Assembly: GCA_047517285.1 (NCBI GenBank) | Contig: JAKZTE010000003.1 | Location: 1-64,000 of the forward strand | From: UBA57 sp963577725 | GTDB taxonomy: Archaea; Thermoproteota; Nitrososphaeria; Nitrososphaerales; UBA57 | Direction: 5' to 3' | Length of the DNA: 64,000 nt | In this document: one piece after another, positions 53,213 through 62,457 of the stretch | Layout of the letters: each line of letters opens with the position of its first letter | Numbering within the stretch: position 1 is the first letter of the stretch | Program-made: the position numbers and the translations under genes | The notes under the pieces: model-generated | Databases searched by the model: none | What the model was told of the DNA's origin: nothing | The model's input: the letters and a program-made list of their open reading frames with translations, nothing else

Positions 53213-54894
53213 TAATCTATGTGTTCGATTTTTTCGATCATTTCACGTCCAAACAAACTCCATCCATCAAAGAACATACATGGTTGATTAGTTTTAGAGA
53301 GTAAAGAATAAACATCCCATTTAGAATAAGATTCATGATTGTTCATAATCAATATACAGTCGGCTTTTGTAAATCCGTCTTCGATACTTGTGGGTTTTAT
53401 ATTAAAGGATTCGAGTTGTGTTTTAGCAACTACCGGATCATAACCAAATAGATTATCCGAAAACTTAGATAATTTACTAGTTACATCCAAAGTAGATGAT
53501 TGACGAGTATCAGACGTTTCAGGATTTCCTTTAAATGCAAAACCAACAACAAATATTTTTAATTTAGAGATATCTTTATTTTGAGATTTACTAAAACGTT
53601 CAATTTTTTTAATTATATGATCGGGCATACTTTCATTAATAATTCTTGCAAGTTCAGTAAGTTTTGGAATATAACCAGTATCTTTAGAACTAGAGATTAG
53701 AATATGAGGGTCTTTTTTAAGACAGATTCCGCCAACGCCAGGGCTTGGTTTAGGAATATTATTTCGAGGATATCCTTCATTAGCAGCTTGAATTAATTTA
53801 GATGTATCAATGCCATAATTATCAGCAAGTAGTGCAATTTGATTAGAATAAGCAAAAATCATATCACGAAATGTATTATCCATAAGTTTAATCAGTTCGG
53901 CTTCTTCAAGAGAGTCAACGTTTACAATAGTATGCGTTAATTTGTTAAATAGACTATTAGCAAGTTGAGAACTAGTAGAGTTGAATCCTGAAATAATCTG
54001 AGGCAACTCACGGATTTCTTTTAATGCCTTACCTGCAAGAGTTCTTTCAGGTGCAGAAGCAATATAAAAATCATTATCGGAATTTAGACCAGAAGATTTC
54101 TCGAGAATTGGGATGATATTATTTCGAGTAGTTCCAATTGGAACAGTGGATCTAATAATAACTAAATTATTTTTTGATAAATTATTTGCAGCGTATTCGG
54201 TAGCAGAATTAAGATAGTCGAGAATTGGTTCGTTATTATCATCAATAGGAGTCTGAACACATAATATGTATACGTCAGAATTGGATTTAGAAGAAGTAGA
54301 TTGGATTTTTAGATTCTTGCCGACATGGAATTTTAAGAGAGATTCTAAACCAATTTCATGTATATGAGGTATTCCTTGACTTAATTTTTCGACAATTTCT
54401 TCATTGGAATCTACTCCTGTGACTTTAAAGCCAACTTCTGCAAGAGATACTGCGAGAGTTAAGCCAACATATCCTAGGCCAATAACAGAAATCGAAGGAG
54501 TGATTTTTTCGATTAATTTTGATTTATCTACAATATCAACAACTTGATCGTCGTCATTAACAATTAATATATTATGATCAATTGCTTTCAGTTTATCGTC
54601 ATGAATTGATAAAGTATTTATTTTGTCGTTAGAATAAAATTCGTTAATAGTGAAAGGAGACCCATTCATAATGAGATCAACTGTTTCATTTAAATTATGA
54701 TTGTCAAGTAATGCGCGCCTTATATCTCCATCAGTAACAATACCAAGTAATGAAGTAGAATCATCAACAATCAGTGCAATACCAGAAGGTAGATTATTAT
54801 GAGGAGCCTGATTAATTTTTTCGAGAACGTCCTTAATCTTAGTATTAGGAGAAACAAGAATTGAATTATATTTATTTATCATACCAACCATCAC
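53200..54894 (-). CDS. CBS-domain pair fused to NDP-sugar dehydrogenase (UDP-ManNAcA DH type)
   Basis: The 564-residue protein starts with a CBS pair (about 10-128) containing LLGIVTDGDIRRALLDN, the sequence style normally seen at the N-terminus of legionaminate nucleotidyltransferases (PtmE-like). Then comes a UDP-N-acetylmannosamine/UDP-glucose dehydrogenase: NAD loop VIGLGYVGLTLAVSLAEVGF (GLGYVG 139-144), VIIRSTVPIGTT, ASAPERTLAGKALKEI, and Cys391 in PGVGGICLKKDP. It oxidises C6 of a nucleotide sugar to a uronate. The CBS pair may give allosteric control by an adenosyl or nucleotide ligand. It follows the GT-like gene by 9 bp. Confidence 0.92.
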   Translation of the reverse strand: MMVGMINKYNSILVSPNTKIKDVLEKINQAPHNNLPSGIALIVDDSTSLLGIVTDGDIRRALLDNHNLNETVDLIMNGSPFTINEFYSNDKINTLSIHDDKLKAIDHNILIVNDDDQVVDIVDKSKLIEKITPSISVIGLGYVGLTLAVSLAEVGFKVTGVDSNEEIVEKLSQGIPHIHEIGLESLLKFHVGKNLKIQSTSSKSNSDVYILCVQTPIDDNNEPILDYLNSATEYAANNLSKNNLVIIRSTVPIGTTRNNIIPILEKSSGLNSDNDFYIASAPERTLAGKALKEIRELPQIISGFNSTSSQLANSLFNKLTHTIVNVDSLEEAELIKLMDNTFRDMIFAYSNQIALLADNYGIDTSKLIQAANEGYPRNNIPKPSPGVGGICLKKDPHILISSSKDTGYIPKLTELARIINESMPDHIIKKIERFSKSQNKDISKLKIFVVGFAFKGNPETSDTRQSSTLDVTSKLSKFSDNLFGYDPVVAKTQLESFNIKPTSIEDGFTKADCILIMNNHESYSKWDVYSLLSKTNQPCMFFDGWSLFGREMIEKIEHIDYQTI

Positions 54895-54903
54895 ATCGTC
54901 AAT

Positions 54904-56295
54904 TTAAACTGAATATTCTTTAGTGAAATCTATTATAAATCTTAGCAGGCGTTCAGAAGATTTACCGTCACGATAATAGCATTGATTATCTACAATTTGA
55001 TTACGGCCATTAGAATCAAGTTCAGAGTTATTGAGATAGCGATTTATAAACATATTCAAATCTTCTTCAGATTTAGCGATTTTCACGCCTTTAGATTCTA
55101 CAATATCAGCATAGTGAGAGTATTGAAAATGACGTTTAACTGAGCGATTAAAGGATAAATCAAGATTAGCATCGAAGCCAATGTTTACCACAGGCGTATC
55201 GAATAAACAGGATTCAATAGTTATGGTAGAAGCGACATTAATCATAACGTCTGCATGATGTAGAGTATTTGATAGAATAGAATAATCGTCGAAATCAGAT
55301 TTCCATACATAGCCTGAATCTTGAAACTCCTTTGACGCTTTTCCTGGAGTCTGAATTAAGACATCAGGTTTATCAATCAAATCATCGAAGTCAGATAAAC
55401 TACGGCGTGGATGAACACGCAATAGGAGTTGACAAGGATGGTCAAATTTGTTGTTTTGAATCATATCATAAATCATTTTAACAATAAAGGGTTCAGAATC
55501 AGAAAGTTGGGCAGTGCCAGTTGCATATAATAAAATCTTTTTATTTTCGTCTCCGTGTAAGGTGTTAATGAATTTTCCGCGGTCAAGTAAAGAAGAGCGA
55601 TTTGAATGAATGTCGAATTGTGGAACTCCAGTAATTGAAACGGATTCATCTGGATAGCCAAGAAGATTTATTGCTTCTTGTTTCATTATATTATTCCAAA
55701 CAATCAATTTATCTAATTTAACAGGGACTTCCCATTTAGATGTAAGGTTGTCCCAACTTGGAACATAACCAAGGATTGGAATCTTAGATTTATGTGCATG
55801 TCGTAGGATAGGATATGTATAAAATGAAAAAGGATATGTTACAAAGATGAAATTAGGTGAGAATTTAGAGAATAGATCGTCATATTCAGAATTACTAAAA
55901 AATACAGAATCAGACCATGCAAGAATATTTTTAATGGTTGTACTTTTTGCAAAGAGTTTACCAATAGATTTTCGAATAACAGATAGAAGAGTATGTGAAG
56001 AATCTAATTCAGAAATTTTTATTTTAAGAGTTTCAGAATGAGGTTTACTAGTATCTGCAAATACATAATTTCGCAATAAACCAAGGGCAATTTCAGACTT
56101 TGTACGTGGAATTTTCTTGAGAGTTTTAATAATCACGTTTGGGTTATTAGATTCAATCATATTTGGTTCGCAAAGTAAAATGATTTTTAGGCCAGAATTT
56201 GTGAGGATTTCTAGATTTTCCTCATTAATGATTGAGTTCCAGCCTATGCCATATGGAAGAACAATTAACAAAGTTTTATCATTATTTTCGGTCAT
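54904..56295 (-). CDS. GT-B surface-polymer transferase, CDP-glycerol transferase-like
   Basis: The 463-residue protein has a GT-B donor domain: YVPSWDNLTSKWEVPVKLDKLIVWN, SITGVPQFDIHSN, KKILLYATGTAQLSD, LLLRVHPR, and LHHADVMINVASTITIESCLFDTPVVNIGFD, the pattern of CDP-glycerol glycerophosphotransferases and related capsule enzymes. The N-terminal half (WNSIINEENLEILTNSGLKIILL) is the acceptor domain. No transmembrane segment is evident. Upstream of the CBS-dehydrogenase fusion and co-directional with it. The donor is unknown. Confidence 0.75.
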   Translation of the reverse strand: MTENNDKTLLIVLPYGIGWNSIINEENLEILTNSGLKIILLCEPNMIESNNPNVIIKTLKKIPRTKSEIALGLLRNYVFADTSKPHSETLKIKISELDSSHTLLSVIRKSIGKLFAKSTTIKNILAWSDSVFFSNSEYDDLFSKFSPNFIFVTYPFSFYTYPILRHAHKSKIPILGYVPSWDNLTSKWEVPVKLDKLIVWNNIMKQEAINLLGYPDESVSITGVPQFDIHSNRSSLLDRGKFINTLHGDENKKILLYATGTAQLSDSEPFIVKMIYDMIQNNKFDHPCQLLLRVHPRRSLSDFDDLIDKPDVLIQTPGKASKEFQDSGYVWKSDFDDYSILSNTLHHADVMINVASTITIESCLFDTPVVNIGFDANLDLSFNRSVKRHFQYSHYADIVESKGVKIAKSEEDLNMFINRYLNNSELDSNGRNQIVDNQCYYRDGKSSERLLRFIIDFTKEYSV

Positions 56296-56327
56296 TTTTC
56301 ATTTAAACTGGTGTAAGATAGTAAGAA

Positions 56328-56340
56328 ACTTAATTAAAAT
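56328..56340 (+). promoter_or_regulatory. TATA-like element before the second dehydrogenase gene
   Basis: ACTTAATTAAAAT is centred about 26 bp before the GTG at 56360. Confidence 0.4.
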
Positions 56341-56359
56341 GTTTTGAATAATATTAATC

Positions 56360-57697
56360 GTGGATAAGAAGCAAATACAAGAACTGCCAAGAAATATCAA
56401 ATTAGGGAACAAAAAGATAGCAATATATGGAATTGGATTTGTGGGAACTGCAATTGCATCGACATGGTTAAGGGCAGGAGCATCGGTTATTGCGGTGGAT
56501 AAGAAGAATATATTAGTCAATAACATCAATAATAAGAAAATTACCAATTCGGAACCAAAAGCTAGAGAAGCATTTATTGAGGGAATAAACAGTCAAAGAT
56601 TAACAGCTACTACAAATGGAAAATGGGCATCAAAATATTCTGATATAAAAATTATAGCAGTGCCAGTAGGATTAGACAAAAGATCGGCGGATTTAAGATT
56701 TTTGTATTCGGCGGTAGAAGATATAACAACAGGATTAAAAAAGAACGACGTTATAATTATAACCCCAACAGTGCCAATTGGGACTTCTAAGAAAATTATT
56801 AAATGGATTGAAAATAAAAGTAAGTTAAAAGTTGAAAAGGATTTCTTTTTAATATATACGCCGGAGAGAATATCTGCAGGTCAGGCAATTAGTGATATAG
56901 AAAATAATTATCCGCCAATATTATCTGGAGCTGGAGAAACCAGTATAAAGATTGCAAATAAAATGTTTGAAGTGATTTCATCGAAGAAACCAATAATAAT
57001 GTCAACGATTGAAGCTGCAGAAGCTGAAAAATTAATTGAAGGTTTATACAGAGATGTAAATATTGCATTAGCAAATGAACTATCAAGATTTTGTGAGAAT
57101 GTAGGAATAGATTATTGGGAAGTTAAAGAAGCGGCAAATTCACAACCATATAGTCATTTGCATAAACCAGGAATAGGAGTAGGAGGTTATTGTATTCCAG
57201 TTTATCCTTGGTTATTAACACAAACAGCTATAGACAAAGGAATAGATATGAATTTTGCATTATTAGGAAGGTATACGAATGAAAAGATGCCAGGATATTC
57301 TGTCAGTCGAATAATGTCAGAAATTAACAATAAAAAGAAATTAACTGCACTGATTTTAGGATTGAGTTTTAGAGGAAATGTAGCCGATAATCGTATTTCT
57401 CCGACTTATGACATTATTGATGAACTGATTCAAATTAACATAAAGGTAAGAGTTCATGATCCTTTCTTTAGTTATGACCCACTATTGCCAAAAAAAGTCA
57501 AATTAAGTAAGGATTTAGACAAAGTAATATCCGGAGTAGATATAATAATAATTGCCACTGATCATAATGAATATAAGGAAATTACAGAAGACTATATAAT
57601 TAGGAAATCAAAAAAGAAACCATTAATTTTTGATGGAAGAAATATATTAGACAGATCTAAGTTTGAAAAACTGAAGATACTAACTATTGGAAAATGA
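56360..57697 (+). CDS. Nucleotide-sugar dehydrogenase (UDP-glucose/GDP-mannose family)
   Basis: The 445-residue enzyme has KIAIYGIGFVGTAIASTWLRAG (NAD loop about 24-30), IITPTVPIGTSKK, YTPERISAGQ, EAEKLIEGLYRDVNIALANELSRFC and the catalytic Cys278 in GVGGYCIPVYPWLL. It differs from the CBS-fused dehydrogenase (VPVGLDKRSADLRFLYSAVEDI is WecC/UDP-ManNAcA-like), so the cell makes two 6-carboxy sugars or uses two donors. The start is GTG at 56360; it meets the convergent nucleotidyltransferase with no gap. Confidence 0.93.
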   Translation: MDKKQIQELPRNIKLGNKKIAIYGIGFVGTAIASTWLRAGASVIAVDKKNILVNNINNKKITNSEPKAREAFIEGINSQRLTATTNGKWASKYSDIKIIAVPVGLDKRSADLRFLYSAVEDITTGLKKNDVIIITPTVPIGTSKKIIKWIENKSKLKVEKDFFLIYTPERISAGQAISDIENNYPPILSGAGETSIKIANKMFEVISSKKPIIMSTIEAAEAEKLIEGLYRDVNIALANELSRFCENVGIDYWEVKEAANSQPYSHLHKPGIGVGGYCIPVYPWLLTQTAIDKGIDMNFALLGRYTNEKMPGYSVSRIMSEINNKKKLTALILGLSFRGNVADNRISPTYDIIDELIQINIKVRVHDPFFSYDPLLPKKVKLSKDLDKVISGVDIIIIATDHNEYKEITEDYIIRKSKKKPLIFDGRNILDRSKFEKLKILTIGK

Positions 57698-58384
57698 TTA
57701 TTCAGTAACGAATTCTTTTTGAGCTTCTTCTATATCTTTATGACTATCGATAGATCGCCATTTCACATTATTCTGTTTTATTGCAGACAATTTATTTTCT
57801 TGGGCAAGTAAAGGAAAGACGTCAGTTTCCAGACTGCCAACGCTTGATAAATAATTGAAGATTTTATTAGAGAAACAATATATTCCGGCATTAATCCAAT
57901 GGTCGTCAAGTATTGGTTTTTCAGTAAAACGAGAGATCATACCATCTTCTTTAATTTCAATTTCTCCAAAAGGACTTCTTAAGGCAACTACTGCAATAGT
58001 TCCAATTAGCCCGTCAGTAAGATTGGAAATTAAACTATTTGGATCTATATTAGACATGATATCACCGTTCATAACAATGAAGTTAGAATGTTCTTTAAGA
58101 AGAGACTCAGATTGCATCAAGGCGCCTCCTGTGCCAAGAGGTTCTTCTTCTTTAGAATATTCAATAGAAACACCGAATTTTTCTCCATCTCCAAAATATT
58201 CAGTAATATTTTCACTCATATAACCGGTGCAAAGAACAACTTCTCCAATATTATGTGATTTAAGCCACATAATTTGCCATTCAAGTATTGGCTTATTTGA
58301 GATAGGGATCATTGGCTTAGGTTTGTCGTCAGTAAGTGGTCTAAGTCGTTTTCCCATTCCACCTGCTAAAATAAGCGCTTTCAT
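57698..58384 (-). CDS. Sugar-1-phosphate nucleotidyltransferase
   Basis: The 228-residue protein opens with the nucleotidyltransferase signature MKALILAGGMGKRLRPLTDDKPKPMIPISNKPI, then EYSKEEEPLGTGGALMQSE, FIVMNGDIMSNID (GD metal site) and RFTEKPILDDHWINAGIYCF. It is closest in style to HddC/RmlA-like or mannose-1-phosphate guanylyltransferases, and lacks a CBS pair. It activates a sugar for the dehydrogenases or transferases of this region. The exact nucleotide is not decided by sequence. Confidence 0.9.
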   Translation of the reverse strand: MKALILAGGMGKRLRPLTDDKPKPMIPISNKPILEWQIMWLKSHNIGEVVLCTGYMSENITEYFGDGEKFGVSIEYSKEEEPLGTGGALMQSESLLKEHSNFIVMNGDIMSNIDPNSLISNLTDGLIGTIAVVALRSPFGEIEIKEDGMISRFTEKPILDDHWINAGIYCFSNKIFNYLSSVGSLETDVFPLLAQENKLSAIKQNNVKWRSIDSHKDIEEAQKEFVTE

Positions 58385-58463
58385 AATATATTTTTAATAA
58401 TTATTAACTATAGATAATCTTTTTCCAAAAGACATATCTTTTCTCGCGTATTTATTAGAATTA

Positions 58464-59015
58464 ATGTTTGAAATTGCTGATATTGTGAGGTTAAGAAAAC
58501 AATTAGGATTAACGCAGACAGAATTGGCAAAATTATCAGGGGTAAGTCAATCATTAATTACTAAGATGGAAGCGAAAAAAGTAGAACCTTCGTATTCCAA
58601 AGTAAAGATACTGATAGAGACCCTGCAAAAACAAGGACGAAGTGATAAAAGAACGGCCAGAAATATATGTTCAAAAACAGTAAAAGGACTGGATAAGAAA
58701 GAGACTTTAAAAGAAGCGGCTAAGAAGATTCGTGAAAAAAATATATCACAACTTCCAGTTTTCGACAAGAATAATATTGTAGGAAGTTTGTCAGAGAAAA
58801 CAATTTTACGAGTATTATCGGAATCAGGTTCTCCAAATGAGGCATTTGCAAAAAAAGTAATAGATGTAATGGATCCTTCTTTTCCAACAGTTGATGCAGA
58901 TACACCGGTTGAATTATTATATCAGATGTTAGAATTTTTTGAAGCAGTAGTGGTAATAGAGAAGGCAAAAGTTATAGGAATAGTAACACGAAGTGATTTA
59001 TTTAAATTGAAATAG
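58464..59015 (+). CDS. HTH-CBS transcriptional regulator
   Basis: The 183-residue protein has an Xre/Cro-type helix-turn-helix (IVRLRKQLGLTQTELAKLSGVSQSLITKMEAKKVEPSYSKVKILIETLQ, 7-55) followed by a CBS pair (about 68-183, ISQLPVFDKNNIVGSLSE and VIGIVTRSDLFKL). This two-domain form is common in archaea and responds to adenosyl ligands. It is divergent from the nucleotidyltransferase with 79 bp between starts and may regulate the adjacent surface genes or the metE pair; there is no direct evidence. Confidence 0.85.
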   Translation: MFEIADIVRLRKQLGLTQTELAKLSGVSQSLITKMEAKKVEPSYSKVKILIETLQKQGRSDKRTARNICSKTVKGLDKKETLKEAAKKIREKNISQLPVFDKNNIVGSLSEKTILRVLSESGSPNEAFAKKVIDVMDPSFPTVDADTPVELLYQMLEFFEAVVVIEKAKVIGIVTRSDLFKLK

Positions 59016-59026
59016 ATTAAGAAATA

Positions 59027-59038
59027 CTTTTAATATAG
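59027..59038 (+). promoter_or_regulatory. TATA-like element of the metE pair
   Basis: CTTTTAATATAG is centred about 32 bp before the TTG at 59065, leaving room for a short leader. Confidence 0.4.
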
Positions 59039-59064
59039 ACATTTACAGAATAATAAGAATAGAA

Positions 59065-60003
59065 TTGATTGATTATTGGATTGCAGGAATTTATCCACGG
59101 AATGAGACACTCATTGAATCAACAAGATTATATGATAAAACATTACGAGAACAATTTAATAAAGAAAAGACACGATTATTAAAAATTCAATCCAAGAATA
59201 AATTTAAGTATATAACAGATCCGTTAATTGATTGGGATGACAACATAAGGCCATTCACAGACAATCTAAAAGGAATAGAGAAAGGTCCGCTAACTAGATA
59301 CTATGAAAATAATACTTTTTATCGTCAGCCAATAATTACGAACAAGATTGCAACTTCAGGTAAAATTTTAAAGAACAGTATTTGTTTTAATTTATTTTCA
59401 GATAAATCTAAATCCAAGATAGATATATTGGATCCATTTACATTCTACGATTTATCTGCAAATGAATTTTATAAATCGGAAGAAGAAGCAATAAACGCAT
59501 TTGCGGATATGATTAAAAAAGAACTAAATTCAATAAAAAGAGATACAGGATTAATACAGTTTAATGCTCCATCATTGGCGCGAGTAAAAGAAAAAGAACA
59601 ACTAGACATAGTTAGAAAAGCAATGGTAAAAATACTAAAAGGGTTGGATGTAACAACATGTTTGAATTTATGGGGATCAGATGTGTCAGATACATTGGAG
59701 GCCTTTCAAGATTTTCCTGTGGACATAATAGGTATAGATTTCACTACTTCAAAAATTGACAAATTTGATAAAATAGAGATTAACAAAGGATTAGCTTGTG
59801 GTTTGATAGATGCAAAGAATACTAAAATGGAAAAGACGTCAGAGATTATTAGAGAGTTAAAAAATATTAAAGCGTTATTTAAACCAACTTCACTAGCAGT
59901 AATACCAAGTTGGGATTTTGAATTCATACCGGAAACATTTGCTTGTAAGAAATTAGACATAATGAAACAAATAAAAGAAAAAACAAGTGTAATGAAACTA
60001 TGA
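59065..60003 (+). CDS. MetE N-terminal-domain-like protein
   Basis: The 312-residue protein resembles the N-terminal barrel of cobalamin-independent methionine synthase: MIDYWIAGIYPRNETLIESTR, the YYENNTFYRQPIITNKI segment, FNLFSDKSKSKIDILDPFTFYDLS, and DTGLIQFNAPSLAR. It has no zinc-binding Cys/His set. It is translationally coupled (ATGA overlap) to the catalytic-half gene. In archaea with core MetE the N-terminal half is often separate or absent; here both halves are separate genes. The start is TTG. Confidence 0.8.
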   Translation: MIDYWIAGIYPRNETLIESTRLYDKTLREQFNKEKTRLLKIQSKNKFKYITDPLIDWDDNIRPFTDNLKGIEKGPLTRYYENNTFYRQPIITNKIATSGKILKNSICFNLFSDKSKSKIDILDPFTFYDLSANEFYKSEEEAINAFADMIKKELNSIKRDTGLIQFNAPSLARVKEKEQLDIVRKAMVKILKGLDVTTCLNLWGSDVSDTLEAFQDFPVDIIGIDFTTSKIDKFDKIEINKGLACGLIDAKNTKMEKTSEIIRELKNIKALFKPTSLAVIPSWDFEFIPETFACKKLDIMKQIKEKTSVMKL

Positions 60004-61016
60004 AAAAGTTTCCGATTGCAACCCAAGAGATAGGCAGTATAAGAAAACCAAGATGGTTGGTTAAATTATTGCAAGACAAGAACGTGTCAGATGAGATCAA
60101 GGAATCAGCCAGAAGTGATGTAGCATTAATGAATTTGAAATTATTTGAAGATGTAGGTTTAGATGTAGTATATGATGGAGAAGCAAGACGAGTAGAGATG
60201 TATGAATACAGTATAAGAAGAATAGAGGGTTTGAAATTAGCAGGAAAGATTAGATCATGGGACAATAAATACTACAATAAAGGAAGATGTACAAAGAAAG
60301 TTAATTACAAAGGGCCATATCACGTAGACGAATTTTTATTCGTGAAAGAAAATGCCAAGAAAATGATTAAACTACCAATAACTGGAGCTTATACTTTAGC
60401 AGATTGGTCTTATAATGAGGCTTACAAATCAAAAGAAGATTTTACAATAGACTTGGCGAGAAAAGTAATTAGGCCATTAATTAGAGATTTAGTTAAAACA
60501 GGAGCAGATTTTATTCAAATTGATGAGCCTGCAGCGACAACACATCCAGAGGAAATGAAATTAGTGGTTGATTCATTTAATGAATCGATAAAAGGAATTA
60601 ATGCGAAATTTGGGATTCATATATGCTACAGCGAAGATTATTCAAATATGTATCCAGAAGTACTTGAAATGAAGAATCACCAGTATGAATTAGAGTTTGC
60701 CAACAGGGATTCATGGAACAAAGGCGCAAATCATTCAAACAGGAACGGATATAAGTCATTTCTAAAGACTTTTAGAGATTATAATGAGAAGAAGGAGATT
60801 GGTTTAGGAGTCCTAGACGTCCACGTAGATAAAATAGAACCTCCTGAATTAGTAAGAGATAGGATATTATACGCAGTAAAAATGACAGACAATCCTAATC
60901 TTATACATGTAAATCCCGATTGTGGTTTAAGAACTAGAACAAGAGAAATATCATTTTCAAAACTCAGAAATATGGTAATTGGCGCAGAAATGGCCAAAAA
61001 GAAATTAGAATTATAA
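60000..61016 (+). CDS. metE: Methionine synthase catalytic protein, core-MetE type
   Basis: The 338-residue protein contains MetE C-terminal barrel motifs: PIATQEIGSIRKPRWLVK, ITGAYTLADWSYNEAY, ADFIQIDEPAATTHPEE, the zinc ligands in FGIHICYSEDY (His, Cys) and VNPDCGLRTRT (Cys), and LGVLDVHVDKIEPPEL. It transfers a methyl group to homocysteine. Short core-MetE enzymes may use methylcobalamin or a methylated carrier protein instead of methyl-folate; which one applies here is not shown. Confidence 0.93.
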   Translation: MKKFPIATQEIGSIRKPRWLVKLLQDKNVSDEIKESARSDVALMNLKLFEDVGLDVVYDGEARRVEMYEYSIRRIEGLKLAGKIRSWDNKYYNKGRCTKKVNYKGPYHVDEFLFVKENAKKMIKLPITGAYTLADWSYNEAYKSKEDFTIDLARKVIRPLIRDLVKTGADFIQIDEPAATTHPEEMKLVVDSFNESIKGINAKFGIHICYSEDYSNMYPEVLEMKNHQYELEFANRDSWNKGANHSNRNGYKSFLKTFRDYNEKKEIGLGVLDVHVDKIEPPELVRDRILYAVKMTDNPNLIHVNPDCGLRTRTREISFSKLRNMVIGAEMAKKKLEL

Positions 61017-61017
61017 A

Positions 61018-62457
61018 CTAATCAGTTTTAGAATTAGTAATTGTAGGCACAGGAACTTCAGTTTCATTTGCAGTTTTTGCTGCTGCTTCTTTAGCAGCTT
61101 TTTCAGCCGCAATTACCTTTGGATTATATGAACGATAAACATGGGCAATTATACCAAATATACAGAATATAGCTCCAGTCTCAAATAGGGCAAGAGCCCA
61201 TAATCCTCCTGCATATGCCATCAAGGCCATTCCATTAAGGATAACTTCAAAGATGACAAGCGAGATCATAACCGCATAAGTCCAGAAAGTATTCAGAATT
61301 AACGGAGTTTGTTTTGTAGGTATAGGTCTTTGGCCAGGCACTACAAGAGCAGAACGGGCCTTGAGGAATCCATAGACGACGACAAAGCTAAAAACAACAC
61401 TAATTAGCATAACACTATAAAATGGAATTGGTTCAATGAATAACCTTTCAGTTAGATTCTTAGTTGGATCTGGATGTACATAGAATCCCCAAATAGTGGT
61501 AATAAAGATTTGAGTGATACTAGCAATACCTAAAGCAGCGAAGAATGGTCTGTCTTTCCATGAAATTTTTCTGCTATGATCAATAAATGGTACAAATAGG
61601 AACATAGCTATCAATAGACCCGGCAGCAGACCGCCAGTAATGAATTTATCAAAACCTGTCCGAATAAACGCATACAAACCTGTAAGATACCATTCTGGAA
61701 CCGTAATTCCAGGAGGATGGTTAGGATCAAATTTCACACCCATTTCTACAGGGAATATGCCTCCAGTAATAAGAATTATACCAACCATTGCAGACCACAT
61801 CGGGAGATCGAAAACAAGGAAACGTGGGAAATGAACGAACATTAAAATTCCCATTACAATCGGAATTATGAAAACATGAAGTGCATAAAGTCTTATTAAG
61901 AAATCTGAAAATCCTTGACCCCAAATCATTTTGGCAAGTGTCGGCCCTATAATTGGGCTAAATACAGTTAACGAGACCCCTATACTTACAGCCAGTTCAG
62001 CTCTATCGTTAAAGAGTAAATTATATCCAGTGAAGGCCTCCAATATAGTAACTACACCAAGGATCATACCGGTAACCCATATCATTTCATTTTTAATTTT
62101 ATATCGGCCACTGAAATATTGATAATAAAGGTGTAAAACAGCCATAAAGACCATTGCGTTTGAACCATGGTAATGTATATTTCGTATTGCAAAACCGTAA
62201 GGAATTTCTTCGTCTATAAATTCAACACTATCGAAAGCTCCTTCAATTCCTGGAACATAAAACAGCATCAAGAATGCTCCTGTTACTCCAAGAAGTAGAA
62301 ACAAACAGAAAGTAAGCATGCCGCTGAAACCCATAGGGCTCAGGAATTTTTTTGGCATTGTAAACTTAAGTCCTAAAAATACAGTTCGGTTCATCCGATT
62401 CATAGTATAATCCCAAAACTTTGAGATAATACTTTGTTTCTTAGACGTAGCGGCCAA
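61018..62457 (-). CDS. Cytochrome b/b6-like subunit of complex III
   Basis: The 479-residue membrane protein has about ten to eleven helices. Heme-binding histidines lie in IRNIHYHGSNAMVFMAVLHLYYQYF and RLYALHVFIIPIVMGILMFVHFPRF; the Qo motif PEWYLTGLYAFIRTGFDKF follows. Both cytochrome b6-like and subunit IV-like parts are in one chain. The C-terminus has a short Ala/Lys-rich tail (AEKAAKEAAAKTANETEVP). It oxidises quinol together with the Rieske protein, whose gene it overlaps by 17 bp. Confidence 0.95.
   Translation of the reverse strand: MAATSKKQSIISKFWDYTMNRMNRTVFLGLKFTMPKKFLSPMGFSGMLTFCLFLLLGVTGAFLMLFYVPGIEGAFDSVEFIDEEIPYGFAIRNIHYHGSNAMVFMAVLHLYYQYFSGRYKIKNEMIWVTGMILGVVTILEAFTGYNLLFNDRAELAVSIGVSLTVFSPIIGPTLAKMIWGQGFSDFLIRLYALHVFIIPIVMGILMFVHFPRFLVFDLPMWSAMVGIILITGGIFPVEMGVKFDPNHPPGITVPEWYLTGLYAFIRTGFDKFITGGLLPGLLIAMFLFVPFIDHSRKISWKDRPFFAALGIASITQIFITTIWGFYVHPDPTKNLTERLFIEPIPFYSVMLISVVFSFVVVYGFLKARSALVVPGQRPIPTKQTPLILNTFWTYAVMISLVIFEVILNGMALMAYAGGLWALALFETGAIFCIFGIIAHVYRSYNPKVIAAEKAAKEAAAKTANETEVPVPTITNSKTD

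Noticed and set aside
44817..58384. Integrated mobile element carrying the sugar genes
   Set aside because: No integrase, transposase, flanking tRNA or direct repeats were found at the borders, and base composition looks like its neighbours by eye.
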